Source: Microbacterium oleivorans (GTDB taxonomy: Bacteria; Actinomycetota; Actinomycetes; Actinomycetales; Microbacteriaceae). Taken from it: a DNA stretch of 64,000 nt. Position 1 is the first letter of the stretch. Each line of letters starts with the position of its first letter. Under the pieces are notes generated by a model. That model had not been told where the DNA came from. It saw nothing but the letters and a program-made list of their open reading frames with translations, and ran no database searches. Shown piece after piece: positions 18,555-26,875 of this stretch. The DNA is taken from NCBI RefSeq assembly GCF_013389665.1, contig NZ_CP058316.1, forward strand, positions 3,224,001 through 3,288,000, read 5' to 3'. A program made the translations under genes and the position numbers.

Positions 18555-20129
18555 ATGCGCATCACAGGCCTGGGACATGCCGGAATGTTCATCGAGACGG
18601 CGGGGGGCAGCATCCTCTGCGACCCGGTCGTCGGCCCGAGCTTCTTCGGCTCGTGGTTCCCCTTCCCCGACAACCGCGGGCTCGACTGGAACCGGTTCGG
18701 CCGCGCCGACTTCCTCTACATCTCGCACCGGCACCGCGACCACTTCGACCCGGCGCTGCTGCGCAAGCACGTGCCCACCAGCATCCGCGTGCTGCTGCCG
18801 GACTATCCCACCGACGATCTCGAGACCGATCTGCGGGCACTCGGCTACGACAACATCGTCTACACCCAGAGTGGTGTTCCTCTGGAGTTCGGCGACCTGA
18901 AGGTCATGGTCACGCCGTTGCGTGCGCCGAGCGACGGGCCGATCGGCGACTCGAGCCTGTCGGTCGACGACGGCACGGCGTCGGTGCTGAATCAGAACGA
19001 CTCCCACCCTCTCGACCTCGAGAAGCTCCTCTCGTTCGGCAAGCCGGACGCGTACTTCACCCAGGTCTCGGGGGCCATCTGGTGGCCGATGGTCTACGAC
19101 CTGCCGCAGGACGCGAAGCAGAACTTCGCCCAGCTCAAGCGCGATGCGCAGAACAAGCGCGCGATGTACTACATCGACAAGGTCGACGCGCCCCATGTCT
19201 TCCCGATGGCCGGACCGCCGATGTTCCTGCGCGAGGAGCTCTTCCGCTACAACGGCTGGGGCGAGCAGGACGATTCGATCTTCACCGACCAGGCGCAGTT
19301 CCTGGAGCACATGGCGACCGAGCGTCCCGAGCAGCAGGGATACCTGTTCGTGCCCGGCACGCAGGTCGACGTGAACGGCGGCGACGTCGAGATCACCCAG
19401 ACCCTCTACACCGATGCCGAGATCGAGCGGATCTTCTCGGACAAATGGGCCTACCTCGCCGAGCAGCGCGACAGCCGGCAGGACGAGGTGCGAGCCGAGA
19501 TAGCCACGCGCGCCGAGGTGCTGCCGCCGGCCGAGATGCTGCAGGCGATCAAGGAGTGGTGGGAGCCGCTGCTGCGGCGTGCGCGGACGGTCCGCAACGG
19601 TGTCGGGGGCATGGTGCGGTTCCGCATCGGCGAGCTCGACATGGTCGTGGACTTCCCGCGGGCCAAGGTCCGCGAGTACGCCGGCGAGGAGTGCATCTAC
19701 TGGTACACGATCCCCGCCGACCTCGTCTCGACGAACATCCGCGACCACGAGATCGACTGGTCGAACTCGATCTTCCTCTCGATGCAGTTCGAGGTCGGAC
19801 GCAGCGGCAAGTTCAACGAGTTCCTCACGACCTTCCTGAAGTGCCTCTCGCGCGACCGCATCGAGTACGTGGAGAACTGGTACGCCGAGCAGTCCGACCA
19901 GACCGAGGATGCGGAGCTGGGGGACTGGACGGTGCAGCGTCGGTGCCCGCATCTGCGCGCCGACCTGACCAAGACCGGCAAGATCGAGGACGGTGTTCTC
20001 ACCTGCTCGCTGCACGACTGGAAGTGGGATCTGGCGAGCGGTCGGTGCCTGACCACGCAGGGGCATCCGATCCGCGCGAGCCGGACCGAGGCCGTCGAGC
20101 GCGCCGAAGCCGTCAGCCCGGTGGCCTGA
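18555..20129 (+). CDS. Metallo-beta-lactamase-fold / Rieske [2Fe-2S] fusion protein
   Basis: A 524-residue protein. The N-terminal half is an UlaG-like metallo-beta-lactamase fold: GHAGMFIETAGGSILCDP, then the metal motif HRHRDH (HxHxDH) at about residues 58-63, and NQNDSHP further on. The C-terminus holds a Rieske domain with CPH at about 464 and CSLH at about 484 (CxH-x17-CxxH), enough for a [2Fe-2S] cluster. Between them lies a helical stretch of about 200 residues. The combination recalls CMP-N-acetylneuraminate hydroxylase, where, however, the Rieske domain is N-terminal. No sialic-acid genes are near. Function unknown; a redox enzyme on a bulky anionic substrate is an inference. Confidence 0.85.
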   Translation: MRITGLGHAGMFIETAGGSILCDPVVGPSFFGSWFPFPDNRGLDWNRFGRADFLYISHRHRDHFDPALLRKHVPTSIRVLLPDYPTDDLETDLRALGYDNIVYTQSGVPLEFGDLKVMVTPLRAPSDGPIGDSSLSVDDGTASVLNQNDSHPLDLEKLLSFGKPDAYFTQVSGAIWWPMVYDLPQDAKQNFAQLKRDAQNKRAMYYIDKVDAPHVFPMAGPPMFLREELFRYNGWGEQDDSIFTDQAQFLEHMATERPEQQGYLFVPGTQVDVNGGDVEITQTLYTDAEIERIFSDKWAYLAEQRDSRQDEVRAEIATRAEVLPPAEMLQAIKEWWEPLLRRARTVRNGVGGMVRFRIGELDMVVDFPRAKVREYAGEECIYWYTIPADLVSTNIRDHEIDWSNSIFLSMQFEVGRSGKFNEFLTTFLKCLSRDRIEYVENWYAEQSDQTEDAELGDWTVQRRCPHLRADLTKTGKIEDGVLTCSLHDWKWDLASGRCLTTQGHPIRASRTEAVERAEAVSPVA

Positions 20130-20171
20130 GCCCGGCGGGCGCCGATCGCCCAGCCCGGCCCCGAGGCGAGC

Positions 20172-21050
20172 TCAGCCGGTGGTGAGCAGCCACCACCAGA
20201 TGAGCAGCAGAGTCACCACGAAGCCGCCGAGCTGGTTGAGCCAGAGGAACCGATCCCACCCGGCGGTCGCGTCCTCGCAGGTCTCGTCGGTGATGTCGCG
20301 GAACGGCCAGAGGGTGATCAGGTAGGGCACGACGACGAGCGCGGCGAGAGGGCCCGGCCAGGTCGTCGCGAGCATCAGCACACCCGCGACGATGTAGCAG
20401 ACGAGGGCGAAGCGCACGGTCCATCGCGCGCCGCGCACGGTGGCGATCGAGGCGATGCCCGCGTCGCGGTCGGCGCCGACGTCCTGCACGGCCCCGAAGG
20501 CGTGCGAGGCGACGCCCCACGCGGCGAACGCCAGCACGATGAGCACCAGCTGCCACGTCCAGGTCGCCCCCGCCAGCACGAACCCGTACACGGCGGGTGA
20601 GAAGAAGTGGATGCTGCTGGTCGCGGAGTCCGCGAACGGCCGCTCCTTGAGCCGCAGCGGCGGGGCGCTGTAGAAGACGACGAAGAACAGGCTGAGGCCC
20701 AGCACGAGCCACGACAGCGGCGACCCGACCGCGACGAGGTAGACGACGAAAGGCACGCACGACAGCGCTGACGCCCACAGCGTCGCCCGGTGCACCCGTC
20801 GATCGAGGATGGCGCCGTGCGCACCGCCCTTGCGGGGGTTTCGCAGGTCGGACTCGTAGTCGAAGACGTCGTTGATGCCGTACATCGCGAGGTTGTACGG
20901 CACCAGGAAGAACAGGGTGCCGATCACGAGCGTGAGGTCGACCTCGCGCACGGTGAGCAGGTAGGCCGCGGCGAACGGGTACGCCGTGTTGATCCAGCTC
21001 ACCGGGCGTGAGGCGACGAAAAGCTGGCGCGACAGCGAGGCGACGGTCAT
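20172..21050 (-). CDS. crtEb: Lycopene elongase, UbiA-type prenyltransferase
   Basis: A 292-residue integral membrane prenyltransferase with about eight hydrophobic segments. The first Asp-rich motif is NDVFDYESD, followed by LRNPRKGG; the second is DVGADRDAGI. This matches CrtEb of Corynebacterium glutamicum, which adds DMAPP-derived C5 units to both ends of lycopene, giving C45 and C50 flavuxanthin. Its place as last gene of the crt operon, overlapping crtYf by 4 bp, strongly supports this role over ubiquinone or menaquinone synthesis. Confidence 0.9.
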   Translation of the reverse strand: MTVASLSRQLFVASRPVSWINTAYPFAAAYLLTVREVDLTLVIGTLFFLVPYNLAMYGINDVFDYESDLRNPRKGGAHGAILDRRVHRATLWASALSCVPFVVYLVAVGSPLSWLVLGLSLFFVVFYSAPPLRLKERPFADSATSSIHFFSPAVYGFVLAGATWTWQLVLIVLAFAAWGVASHAFGAVQDVGADRDAGIASIATVRGARWTVRFALVCYIVAGVLMLATTWPGPLAALVVVPYLITLWPFRDITDETCEDATAGWDRFLWLNQLGGFVVTLLLIWWWLLTTG

Positions 21051-21352
21051 CGTTCGGGTCGTCTTTCCACGAGGGTCGCGACGGCCGGCACGAGGAAGGC
21101 CGCGCAGAGGGGGTAGGCGAAGTCCTCGATGGGCGCGAGCCCGACGCGGATGCCGCTGAGGTGCTCCTCAGGGTAGGTGAACAGGCCCACGGCGATCATG
21201 ACGTTGTCGAAGACCGCCGTCAGCGCGATCAGCACGAGCGCCGCGACGGCCGACCGGATCATGCGCCGGCCGAACTCCGGACGGCGGACGGTGGCCACTG
21301 TCGCCGCCGCCGTCACGAGGACGAAGGGGACCACGATCAGGGTGTAGGTCAC
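21047..21352 (-). CDS. crtYf: C50 carotenoid cyclase subunit (CrtYf)
   Basis: A 101-residue membrane protein with three hydrophobic helices and the cyclase signature APIEDFAYPL near residue 75. It is one half of the heterodimeric lycopene-cyclase-domain enzyme that closes the rings of flavuxanthin. The GTG start at 21352 overlaps the crtYe stop by 4 bp (GTGA). I name Yf by position: in C. glutamicum Ye precedes Yf and CrtEb follows. Which C50 product is formed (epsilon, beta or gamma rings) cannot be read from these short sequences. Confidence 0.85.
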   Translation of the reverse strand: MTYTLIVVPFVLVTAAATVATVRRPEFGRRMIRSAVAALVLIALTAVFDNVMIAVGLFTYPEEHLSGIRVGLAPIEDFAYPLCAAFLVPAVATLVERRPER

Positions 21353-21681
21353 GATGGTGCGTTCCCGTCGCGGCGGGCGCTGCGGCGATGTGCGGCGCCG
21401 TGGACCACCAGCGCCAGATAGCTGAGGAAGAGCAGGAAGACCGGTTCCTCGATCGGCAGATGGGGCGCGAGGTCGAGCCCCAGCAGCAGCGTGCTGTCGC
21501 CCTTGACGAAGACGCCCGTCGCGATTCCCACGGCATCCCAGGCGAGGAAGAACACCGTCCCGGCGAGGGAGGCGATCAGCGTCGTGCGGCGGTCGCGCCA
21601 CCAGGCCAGGCTGAAGCGACGGTCGAGCAGCGCGACCCCGCCGAACGAGACCAGCAGCGCGAGCAGATACAGACCCGGCAC
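21349..21681 (-). CDS. crtYe: C50 carotenoid cyclase subunit (CrtYe)
   Basis: A 110-residue membrane protein with three hydrophobic segments (GLYLLALLVSFGGVALL; LIASLAGTVFFLAWDAV; EEPVFLLFLSYLALVVHG) and the PIEEPVF motif of the lycopene cyclase domain. It pairs with CrtYf. The GTG start at 21681 lies 2 nt after the crtI stop; longer in-frame reading upstream is an antiparallel-like shadow inside crtI. Conserved order and overlaps place it firmly in the operon. Confidence 0.85.
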   Translation of the reverse strand: MPGLYLLALLVSFGGVALLDRRFSLAWWRDRRTTLIASLAGTVFFLAWDAVGIATGVFVKGDSTLLLGLDLAPHLPIEEPVFLLFLSYLALVVHGAAHRRSARRDGNAPS

Positions 21682-21683
21682 GT

Positions 21684-23264
21684 TCAGGCGGTCGCGGCCG
21701 GTTCGGGCAGGGGGCCGGCGGTGGTGTCGCCCCGCAGGCGCTTGACGACCAGCTCGGCCGAGATGAGGCACATCGGCAGGCCGATGCCGGGCAGGACCGA
21801 GCCGCCGGCGTAGTACAGACCGGGGACCCTCTTCGAGGCGTTGCCCGGCCGGAAGAGAGCGCTCTGGCGCAGTGTGTGCGCGAGCCCCAGGGCGTTGCCC
21901 CGCCACGCGCCGAGATCGCGCTCGAAGTCGCCGGGGGCGATGGTGCGGCGGACGCGGACGCGGTCGGCGAGGTCGGGGATGCCGGTCCACTCCGCGATCT
22001 GCGCGATCGCGCGGTCGGCGGCGGCCTCGATCACCGCGTCGCCCTCCCCGTCGACGCCCCCGCGTCCGAGTGCGGGGTCCGCCGGGATCGGGACGAGCAC
22101 GAACAGGTTCTCGGAGCCCTCGGGTGCGACGGTGTCGTCGGTCGCGCTCGGGCGGCACACGTACAGCGAGGCGGGATCGGGGATGTGCGCATCGCGGCCC
22201 GAGATGGCATCGAAGTTCTCGCGCCAGCCGCTCGTGAACAGCAGCGTGTGGTGGGCGAGCTGGGGGAGCTCGCCGTCCACGCCGAGCAGGAGGAGCAGCG
22301 CGCCGAAGCTCGGCGTGCGCTTGCGCCACCAGCGCTCCGGGTAGGACTGCTGATCGGGCGGGAGAAGCACCGTCTCGGTGTGGTGCAGGTCGGCCGTCGA
22401 CACGACGACATCCGCCGACAGCTCGCTGGTGTCCGCCAGGCGCACACCGTTCGCGGTGCCGTCGGCGCCGGTGAGGATCTGCGACACGGCGGTGCCGGTG
22501 CGCACCTCGACGCCGCGCGCGACGGCGAGGCGCTCGATGGCCGCGATGACCTCCGTGAACCCGCCGCGCGGGTAGTACACCGCGTCGTCGAGGTCGAGGT
22601 GGCTCATCAGGTGATACAGGCTCGGCACGTCGTACGGCGACGATCCCAGGAAGACCGCCGGGTACCCCAGGATCTGGCGGAGCATCGGGTCGGAGAACCG
22701 GCTCTCGACGTGGCGGACGAGCGAGCGGGTCAGCAGCGGTGCGAGCTGGGGGAGGCGTCCGAGGATCTCGGGGTCGCGCAGACCCTCCGTCGTCGCGTAG
22801 GTGTCGTAGAGGAAGCGCGAGACCGAGAGGTCGTAAGCATCCGCGGCGGAGTCGAGGTAATCCTCCAGGCGCTCGCCGGCGCCGGGCTCGCGGCTCTCGA
22901 ACAGCGCGGTGGCCTCCGCGCGTCCCGACACGACGTCGATGTGCTCACCCGGACCGGACCCCGCGGGCTCCCCGTACACGCGGTAGGCGGGGGTGAGGGG
23001 CACGAGGTCGAGTTCCGCTGCCGCGGTCGTGCCGAGGAGCGCGAAGAAGTGATCGAACACCTCGGGCATGAGGTACCAGCTCGGTCCGGTGTCGAATCGG
23101 AAGCCGTCGCGCTCCCACGACCCGGCGCGCCCGCCGGTCTCGTCGCGAGCCTCGATGACCGTGACGGCGTGGCCCTCCTCGGCCAGGAGGGCGGCCGTCG
23201 ACAGGCCGGCGATGCCGCCGCCCACGACGACGATCCGGCGGGGCCCGGGAGATGCGGCGCTCAT
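21684..23264 (-). CDS. crtI: Phytoene desaturase
   Basis: A 526-residue FAD-dependent desaturase that converts phytoene to lycopene in four steps. The dinucleotide-binding loop RIVVVGGGIAGLSTAALLAE is at residues 10-29, followed by VTVIEARDETGGRAGS. The C-terminal carotenoid desaturase signature GLYYAGGSVLPGIGLPMCLI is present about 40 residues before the end. It starts at ATG 23264, overlapping the crtB stop by 4 bp (ATGA). Length fits bacterial CrtI. Confidence 0.96.
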   Translation of the reverse strand: MSAASPGPRRIVVVGGGIAGLSTAALLAEEGHAVTVIEARDETGGRAGSWERDGFRFDTGPSWYLMPEVFDHFFALLGTTAAAELDLVPLTPAYRVYGEPAGSGPGEHIDVVSGRAEATALFESREPGAGERLEDYLDSAADAYDLSVSRFLYDTYATTEGLRDPEILGRLPQLAPLLTRSLVRHVESRFSDPMLRQILGYPAVFLGSSPYDVPSLYHLMSHLDLDDAVYYPRGGFTEVIAAIERLAVARGVEVRTGTAVSQILTGADGTANGVRLADTSELSADVVVSTADLHHTETVLLPPDQQSYPERWWRKRTPSFGALLLLLGVDGELPQLAHHTLLFTSGWRENFDAISGRDAHIPDPASLYVCRPSATDDTVAPEGSENLFVLVPIPADPALGRGGVDGEGDAVIEAAADRAIAQIAEWTGIPDLADRVRVRRTIAPGDFERDLGAWRGNALGLAHTLRQSALFRPGNASKRVPGLYYAGGSVLPGIGLPMCLISAELVVKRLRGDTTAGPLPEPAATA

Positions 23265-24142
23265 GAGCCGGCTCGCAGGGGTGCGGCGCCGACCGTGGCG
23301 CGGGCCGCCAGGCCGAGCTTGACGCCGTTGGGAACGCGCACGCGGGCGCTGGTTCCGCCGGACCGGCGCAGGCGGCGCGAGAGGGCCGTGAAGAGGTCGT
23401 GGGCGGCCGTGACCGCGCGGCGGCAGTCCGCGGGGAGCCGGGGGATGATGGCGCCGGCGGCGTCGAGATCGGCGTCGATGCGGTCGAGGACCTCGAGCCG
23501 CGAGACGGCTCCGGCACCCGCGTCGCCGACGCCGAGGTAATCGCGGCCGAGGGAGCCGACGTCGTGGGGGAGATCGCGCAAGAAGTTCACGTCCTGGAAA
23601 GCGGCGCCGAGGCGGCGTGCGCCGTCGACGAGATCGGGATCGGCGGGGCGCGGCTGCGTCCCTCCGGCATTGACGAACACTTGGAGGCACATGAGCCCGA
23701 CCACCTCGGCGGAGCCGTAGACGTACGAGTCGTGCGAGAGCGCGTCGTGCTCGGTGACGTCGAGGTCGGTGCGCATCGAGGCGAAGAAGGGGCGGACGAG
23801 ATCGGCGCCGATGCCGCACTCGCGCGCGGTGCGGGCGAAGGCGTGCACGATGAGGTTGGCGCTGAACCCCTCGTCCACGGCCGCCAGCGTCTCGGTCTCC
23901 AGAGCGTCGAGCACCCGGCGCTGCGCCGAGGCCGGGAGCCCGGCCTGACTGGCCGAGCCGTCGACGATCTCGTCGGCCACGCGGACGAGGGCGTAGATGT
24001 TGCGCACATGCGGGCGGACGCGGCCGCCCAGGAGGCGCGCGGCGAGGCCGAACGAGGTCGAGTAGGCCGAGATCACCACGGCCGCGGCGTCACGCGCCGT
24101 TCGATCGTAGAGCGCGATTCCGGTGGTGGTGTCGTCGGTCAC
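23261..24142 (-). CDS. crtB: Phytoene synthase
   Basis: A 293-residue trans-isoprenyl diphosphate synthase that condenses two GGPP to phytoene. Substrate-binding Asp-rich motifs are visible: VRVADEIVDG at about residue 55 and FQDVNFLRDLPHDVGSLGRDYL at about 170. SAYSTSFGLAARLL begins the catalytic fold. The GTG start at 24142 overlaps the crtE stop by 4 bp (GTGA), so crtE-crtB-crtI are translationally coupled. Confidence 0.95.
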   Translation of the reverse strand: MTDDTTTGIALYDRTARDAAAVVISAYSTSFGLAARLLGGRVRPHVRNIYALVRVADEIVDGSASQAGLPASAQRRVLDALETETLAAVDEGFSANLIVHAFARTARECGIGADLVRPFFASMRTDLDVTEHDALSHDSYVYGSAEVVGLMCLQVFVNAGGTQPRPADPDLVDGARRLGAAFQDVNFLRDLPHDVGSLGRDYLGVGDAGAGAVSRLEVLDRIDADLDAAGAIIPRLPADCRRAVTAAHDLFTALSRRLRRSGGTSARVRVPNGVKLGLAARATVGAAPLRAGS

Positions 24143-25218
24143 GGGATGCGTCCTTCGATGCCGGCGGCGAGCCGCTCGATGAGGGCATGGGGTTCGTCCG
24201 GAAGCTCGGCGGCGCGGCGCCGCACCGACGCGAGGGTGTGGCCGATGAGCGTCACCAGCTGCTCGCGTGCGCCGCTCGCATCGAGCTCGCGCTGCGCGGC
24301 CTGGACGGCGATGGGGCCGGTGGGAGCCATCGCGAGCGCGGACGAGATCTGCGGCCACGCGGCCGTCTCCCTCGCGAACGAGATGAGCGGGGTGCGCTTG
24401 GCCTCACGCAGGTCGGCACCGGCGAGGCGACCGGCTTGCGCGGCGCTTCCGAAGGTGCCGATCAGGTCGTCGACGAGCTGGAAGGCGAGCCCGAGGTCGG
24501 CTCCCGCCGTCATCAGCACGGCGCGGTCGCCTTCGTCGGCACCCGCCAAAACGGCGCCCGCCGCGAGCGGGGCGCAGAAGGAGTACACGGCGGTCTTGTC
24601 GTGCGCGGCGCTGAGCAGCTGCGCGGCATCGGGCTCGGTGGGGACGAGGGCATGCTCGACGTCGGCGAGCTCCCCGATCGCCGAGACGAGAACGGCGTCG
24701 TCGAGCAGCGAGAAGAGCCGGACGCGCTGATCCGCGTCGACGTCGGCCATCGCGACCAGGCGCGCCGCCTCGTAGAGGAGGATGTCTCCCGCCAGGACCG
24801 CCGCCGCGTCGCCCACGCGTTCGGCGCCCGCGTCGCCGACGCCGAGGGCACGAGCGCGTGAACGGAACGTCCCCCCGACATTGGGCACACCACGCCGCTC
24901 GATATCGCGGTCGATGAGGTCGTCGTGGATGACGAAGGCGGTGTGGAGCAGTTCGAAGGCGGCGGCGACGTCCCAGAGACCGTCGGCGTGATCGCGGTCT
25001 CCACCGAACGCGTCGAAGGCGGCGACCACGAGCGCGGGACGGAACCGTTTGCCGCCCGAGGTGGCCTCACCGGTCGCACGGATGAGAGCGAGAGCGGCGG
25101 AGCCGCGGGGGATGGCCCGCTCGGTGAGGCGCGTGAGCACGGCATCCAACGCGTGGTCGACCGCTGTCGAGCTGTCTTCCGGCAGCGAGATCATGTTCAC
25201 CATCCACGGGTCTGCCAT
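24139..25218 (-). CDS. crtE: Geranylgeranyl diphosphate synthase
   Basis: A 359-residue polyprenyl synthase supplying GGPP to CrtB. The first Asp-rich motif reads HDDLIDRDIERRG (DDx4D), and the second reads QLVDDLIGTFG, where the usual last Asp is Gly, as in many actinobacterial enzymes. GKRFRPALVVAAF holds the IPP-binding Lys/Arg. It heads the operon; the ATG at 25218 has AAAAAGG nine bases upstream. The promoter lies within the palindrome shared with the divergent MarR gene. Confidence 0.93.
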   Translation of the reverse strand: MADPWMVNMISLPEDSSTAVDHALDAVLTRLTERAIPRGSAALALIRATGEATSGGKRFRPALVVAAFDAFGGDRDHADGLWDVAAAFELLHTAFVIHDDLIDRDIERRGVPNVGGTFRSRARALGVGDAGAERVGDAAAVLAGDILLYEAARLVAMADVDADQRVRLFSLLDDAVLVSAIGELADVEHALVPTEPDAAQLLSAAHDKTAVYSFCAPLAAGAVLAGADEGDRAVLMTAGADLGLAFQLVDDLIGTFGSAAQAGRLAGADLREAKRTPLISFARETAAWPQISSALAMAPTGPIAVQAAQRELDASGAREQLVTLIGHTLASVRRRAAELPDEPHALIERLAAGIEGRIP

Positions 25219-25233
25219 TCAGCGGGCCTTTTT

Positions 25234-25248
25234 GCTAGCTTAACTAGC
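25234..25248. promoter_or_regulatory. Palindromic operator between crtE and the MarR gene
   Basis: GCTAG-CTTAA-CTAGC is a perfect 5-bp-arm inverted repeat with a 5-nt spacer, flanked by A/T-rich bases. On the minus strand it contains TAAGCT (25242-25237), a candidate -10 box for crtE with a leader of about 12 nt; on the plus strand TAGCTT lies in it too. In C. glutamicum the MarR-type repressor CrtR, encoded divergently, binds the crtE promoter and is released by GGPP. The same layout here suggests the same control, by inference. Confidence 0.6.
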
Positions 25249-25289
25249 GTTTGAGCCGATGATAACCACGGCGGAGAGGTGGTGTCCAC

Positions 25290-25757
25290 ATGGTTGACCC
25301 GCAGCCCTCGACGGGAAGGAATCGTGTAGTGCGCTCGACGCTCGAAGCCGTGCGTGCCTTCAGCGACGCGATGGACCGCATGCACACGGGGTTGCGAGCC
25401 GATATGGACATGAACGCCACCGACCTGTCGGCGCTGCGCATGCTGAGCATCCGCGAACAGCGGGGCGAGCTCGTCAAGCCGCACGATCTGGCGCGTCATC
25501 TCGGTATCTCGAGCGCGTCGACCACGAAACTCCTCGACCGCCTCTCGCGCGAGGGGTTCATCGAGCGCGAGCCTCACCCGAACGACCGGCGCGCCCTCGT
25601 CATCACCCTGACCGACTCGTCGCGCGCGGATTTCGGTCGGCACTTCGCGACGCGCATGGCGCGGATGCGCGGCGCGATGGAGCCGTTCGACGATGCCGAA
25701 CTGGCGACCGTCGCCCGTTTCCTCGACGGGATGAGCGAGGCGGTCGTCGACGAGTGA
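25290..25757 (+). CDS. MarR-family regulator of the carotenoid operon (CrtR-like)
   Basis: A 155-residue winged-helix regulator. The helix-turn-helix is at about residues 65-90 (KPHDLARHLGISSASTTKLL) and the wing follows (GFIEREPHPNDRRALVITLT), the DxRxxxxxLT pattern typical of MarR. It is divergent from crtE across a 71 bp gap holding a palindrome. GGAGAGG lies about 12 nt upstream of the ATG. By position and family it is the likely counterpart of CrtR, a GGPP-responsive repressor; binding has not been shown here. Confidence 0.85.
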   Translation: MVDPQPSTGRNRVVRSTLEAVRAFSDAMDRMHTGLRADMDMNATDLSALRMLSIREQRGELVKPHDLARHLGISSASTTKLLDRLSREGFIEREPHPNDRRALVITLTDSSRADFGRHFATRMARMRGAMEPFDDAELATVARFLDGMSEAVVDE

Positions 25758-25805
25758 CCCGCCGGATTCCGCGGCCCGCTCGGATCGGGCGGGGCTGCGG
25801 GAGAG

Positions 25806-25843
25806 ACGACGAAGGCCCCGCTTCTCAGCGGGGCCTTCGTCGT
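25806..25843 (+). terminator. Strong intrinsic terminator after the MarR gene
   Basis: ACGACGAAGGCCCCGC (25806-25821) and GCGGGGCCTTCGTCGT (25828-25843) form a perfect 16-bp stem with loop TTCTCA, followed by TTCTGTT. It ends the regulator transcript. It also lies just past the 3-prime end of the tRNA gene on the other strand and could stop that transcript, although its minus-strand U tract is poor. Confidence 0.8.
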
Positions 25844-25848
25844 TTCTG

Positions 25849-25922
25849 TTGCGGGGACAGGATTTGAACCTGCGACCTCTGGGTTATGAGCCCAGCGAGC
25901 TACCGAACTGCTCCACCCCGCG
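25849..25922 (-). tRNA. tRNA-fMet (CAT), initiator
   Basis: A 74-nt cloverleaf without encoded CCA. The acceptor arm is CGCGGGG against CCCCGCA, giving the C1-A72 mismatch of bacterial initiator tRNA. The anticodon loop CTCATAA lies on a stem with three G-C pairs (GGG/CCC), the second initiator hallmark. The T arm reads CAGGTTCAAATCCTG. These features rule out elongator tRNA-Met and tRNA-Ile2. Confidence 0.97.
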
Positions 25923-26056
25923 GCACAAGAGATAAAGCTAGCACGCATCCTGGAGTGGGTCCAATCGGGGCCCCGATCCGGGATGCGCCGGGCGTGTCGG
26001 CCGTCACGGCGCGAGCCATGTTTGCCGTCGGCGGCGGTGGAGGAGAGGATGGCGCC

Positions 26057-26875
26057 ATGACCGCACTCGCCGTCGCGCAGTTCGCCCCGGCCGCCGACCC
26101 CGACGCCAATCTCCGGGCGATCGAGGGGCTCGTCGAGCGAGCCGCCGGGCGCGGAGCCGACGTCGTGGTATTCCCGGAGTACTCGAGTTATTTCGTCGAC
26201 CCTTTCGACGAGACCCTCCTCGCCCACGCACAGCCCGTCGACGGGCCTTTCGTCGACGCGCTGCAGCGTCTCGCGGCCCGCTACGAGGTGCACATCGTCG
26301 CGGGGCTGCTCGAGAGCGCCTCGGACGGCGAACGCGTGCGCAACACCGTCGTGGCGGTCGGACGCGATGGCGTGCGTGCGGTGTACCGCAAGCTCCACCT
26401 GTACGACGCGTTCGGCCAGCGGGAGTCCGACTGGGTCGAGGCCGGAGACATCGACGAGCCGCAGACGTTCGTGGTCGGCGGCATGCGGTTCGCCCTGATG
26501 ACCTGCTACGACTTGCGCTTCCCGGAGGTCGCGCGCACCCTGGCCGACGCCGGCGCCGACGTCGTCCTCGTCCCGGCCCAGTGGGTACGGGGCCCGTTGA
26601 AAGAGCTGCAGTGGACGACGCTGCTGCGGGCGCGCGCGATCGAGAACACGTTGTTCGTCGCCGCCGCCGACCATCCGCCGCCTCTCGGCGTCGGCAACTC
26701 CGCGGTGTTCGACCCGCAGGGGGTCGAGGTCGCGGCGGTCGGGACGACCAGCGACGTCGCGGTGGCGCATCTCGACGCCGACGCGGTGGACCGGGTCCGG
26801 CGGCTGAATCCCGCGCTGCGGCTGCGGCGCTTCGTCGTCGTGCCGCGGTCAGAAGGCGGCAGCGAGGCGCGCTGA
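26057..26875 (+). CDS. Nitrilase-superfamily amidase (omega-amidase-like)
   Basis: A 272-residue C-N hydrolase with the full Glu-Lys-Cys triad: Glu in VVFPEYSSY (about 41), Lys in YRKLHLYD (about 112) and Cys in MTCYDLRFPE (about 152). The last motif and the GPLKELQWTTLLRARAIEN stretch resemble the Nit1/Nit2-like branch that includes omega-amidase and deaminated-glutathione amidase. Its 3-prime end overlaps by 27 bp with an aminotransferase coming from the other strand. Aminotransferase plus omega-amidase is a known pairing: glutamine-type transamination followed by hydrolysis of the 2-oxo amide. The specific substrate is inferred only. Confidence 0.85.
   Translation: MTALAVAQFAPAADPDANLRAIEGLVERAAGRGADVVVFPEYSSYFVDPFDETLLAHAQPVDGPFVDALQRLAARYEVHIVAGLLESASDGERVRNTVVAVGRDGVRAVYRKLHLYDAFGQRESDWVEAGDIDEPQTFVVGGMRFALMTCYDLRFPEVARTLADAGADVVLVPAQWVRGPLKELQWTTLLRARAIENTLFVAAADHPPPLGVGNSAVFDPQGVEVAAVGTTSDVAVAHLDADAVDRVRRLNPALRLRRFVVVPRSEGGSEAR

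Noticed and set aside
21684..23819. A 711-codon reading of crtI extending far upstream
   Set aside because: The extra 185 codons lie inside crtB in another frame and are Arg/Pro-rich; ATG 23264 with the ATGA overlap is the real start.
25849..25922. tRNA-fMet as an integration site
   Set aside because: No integrase, no direct repeat of the tRNA 3-prime end and no foreign composition nearby.
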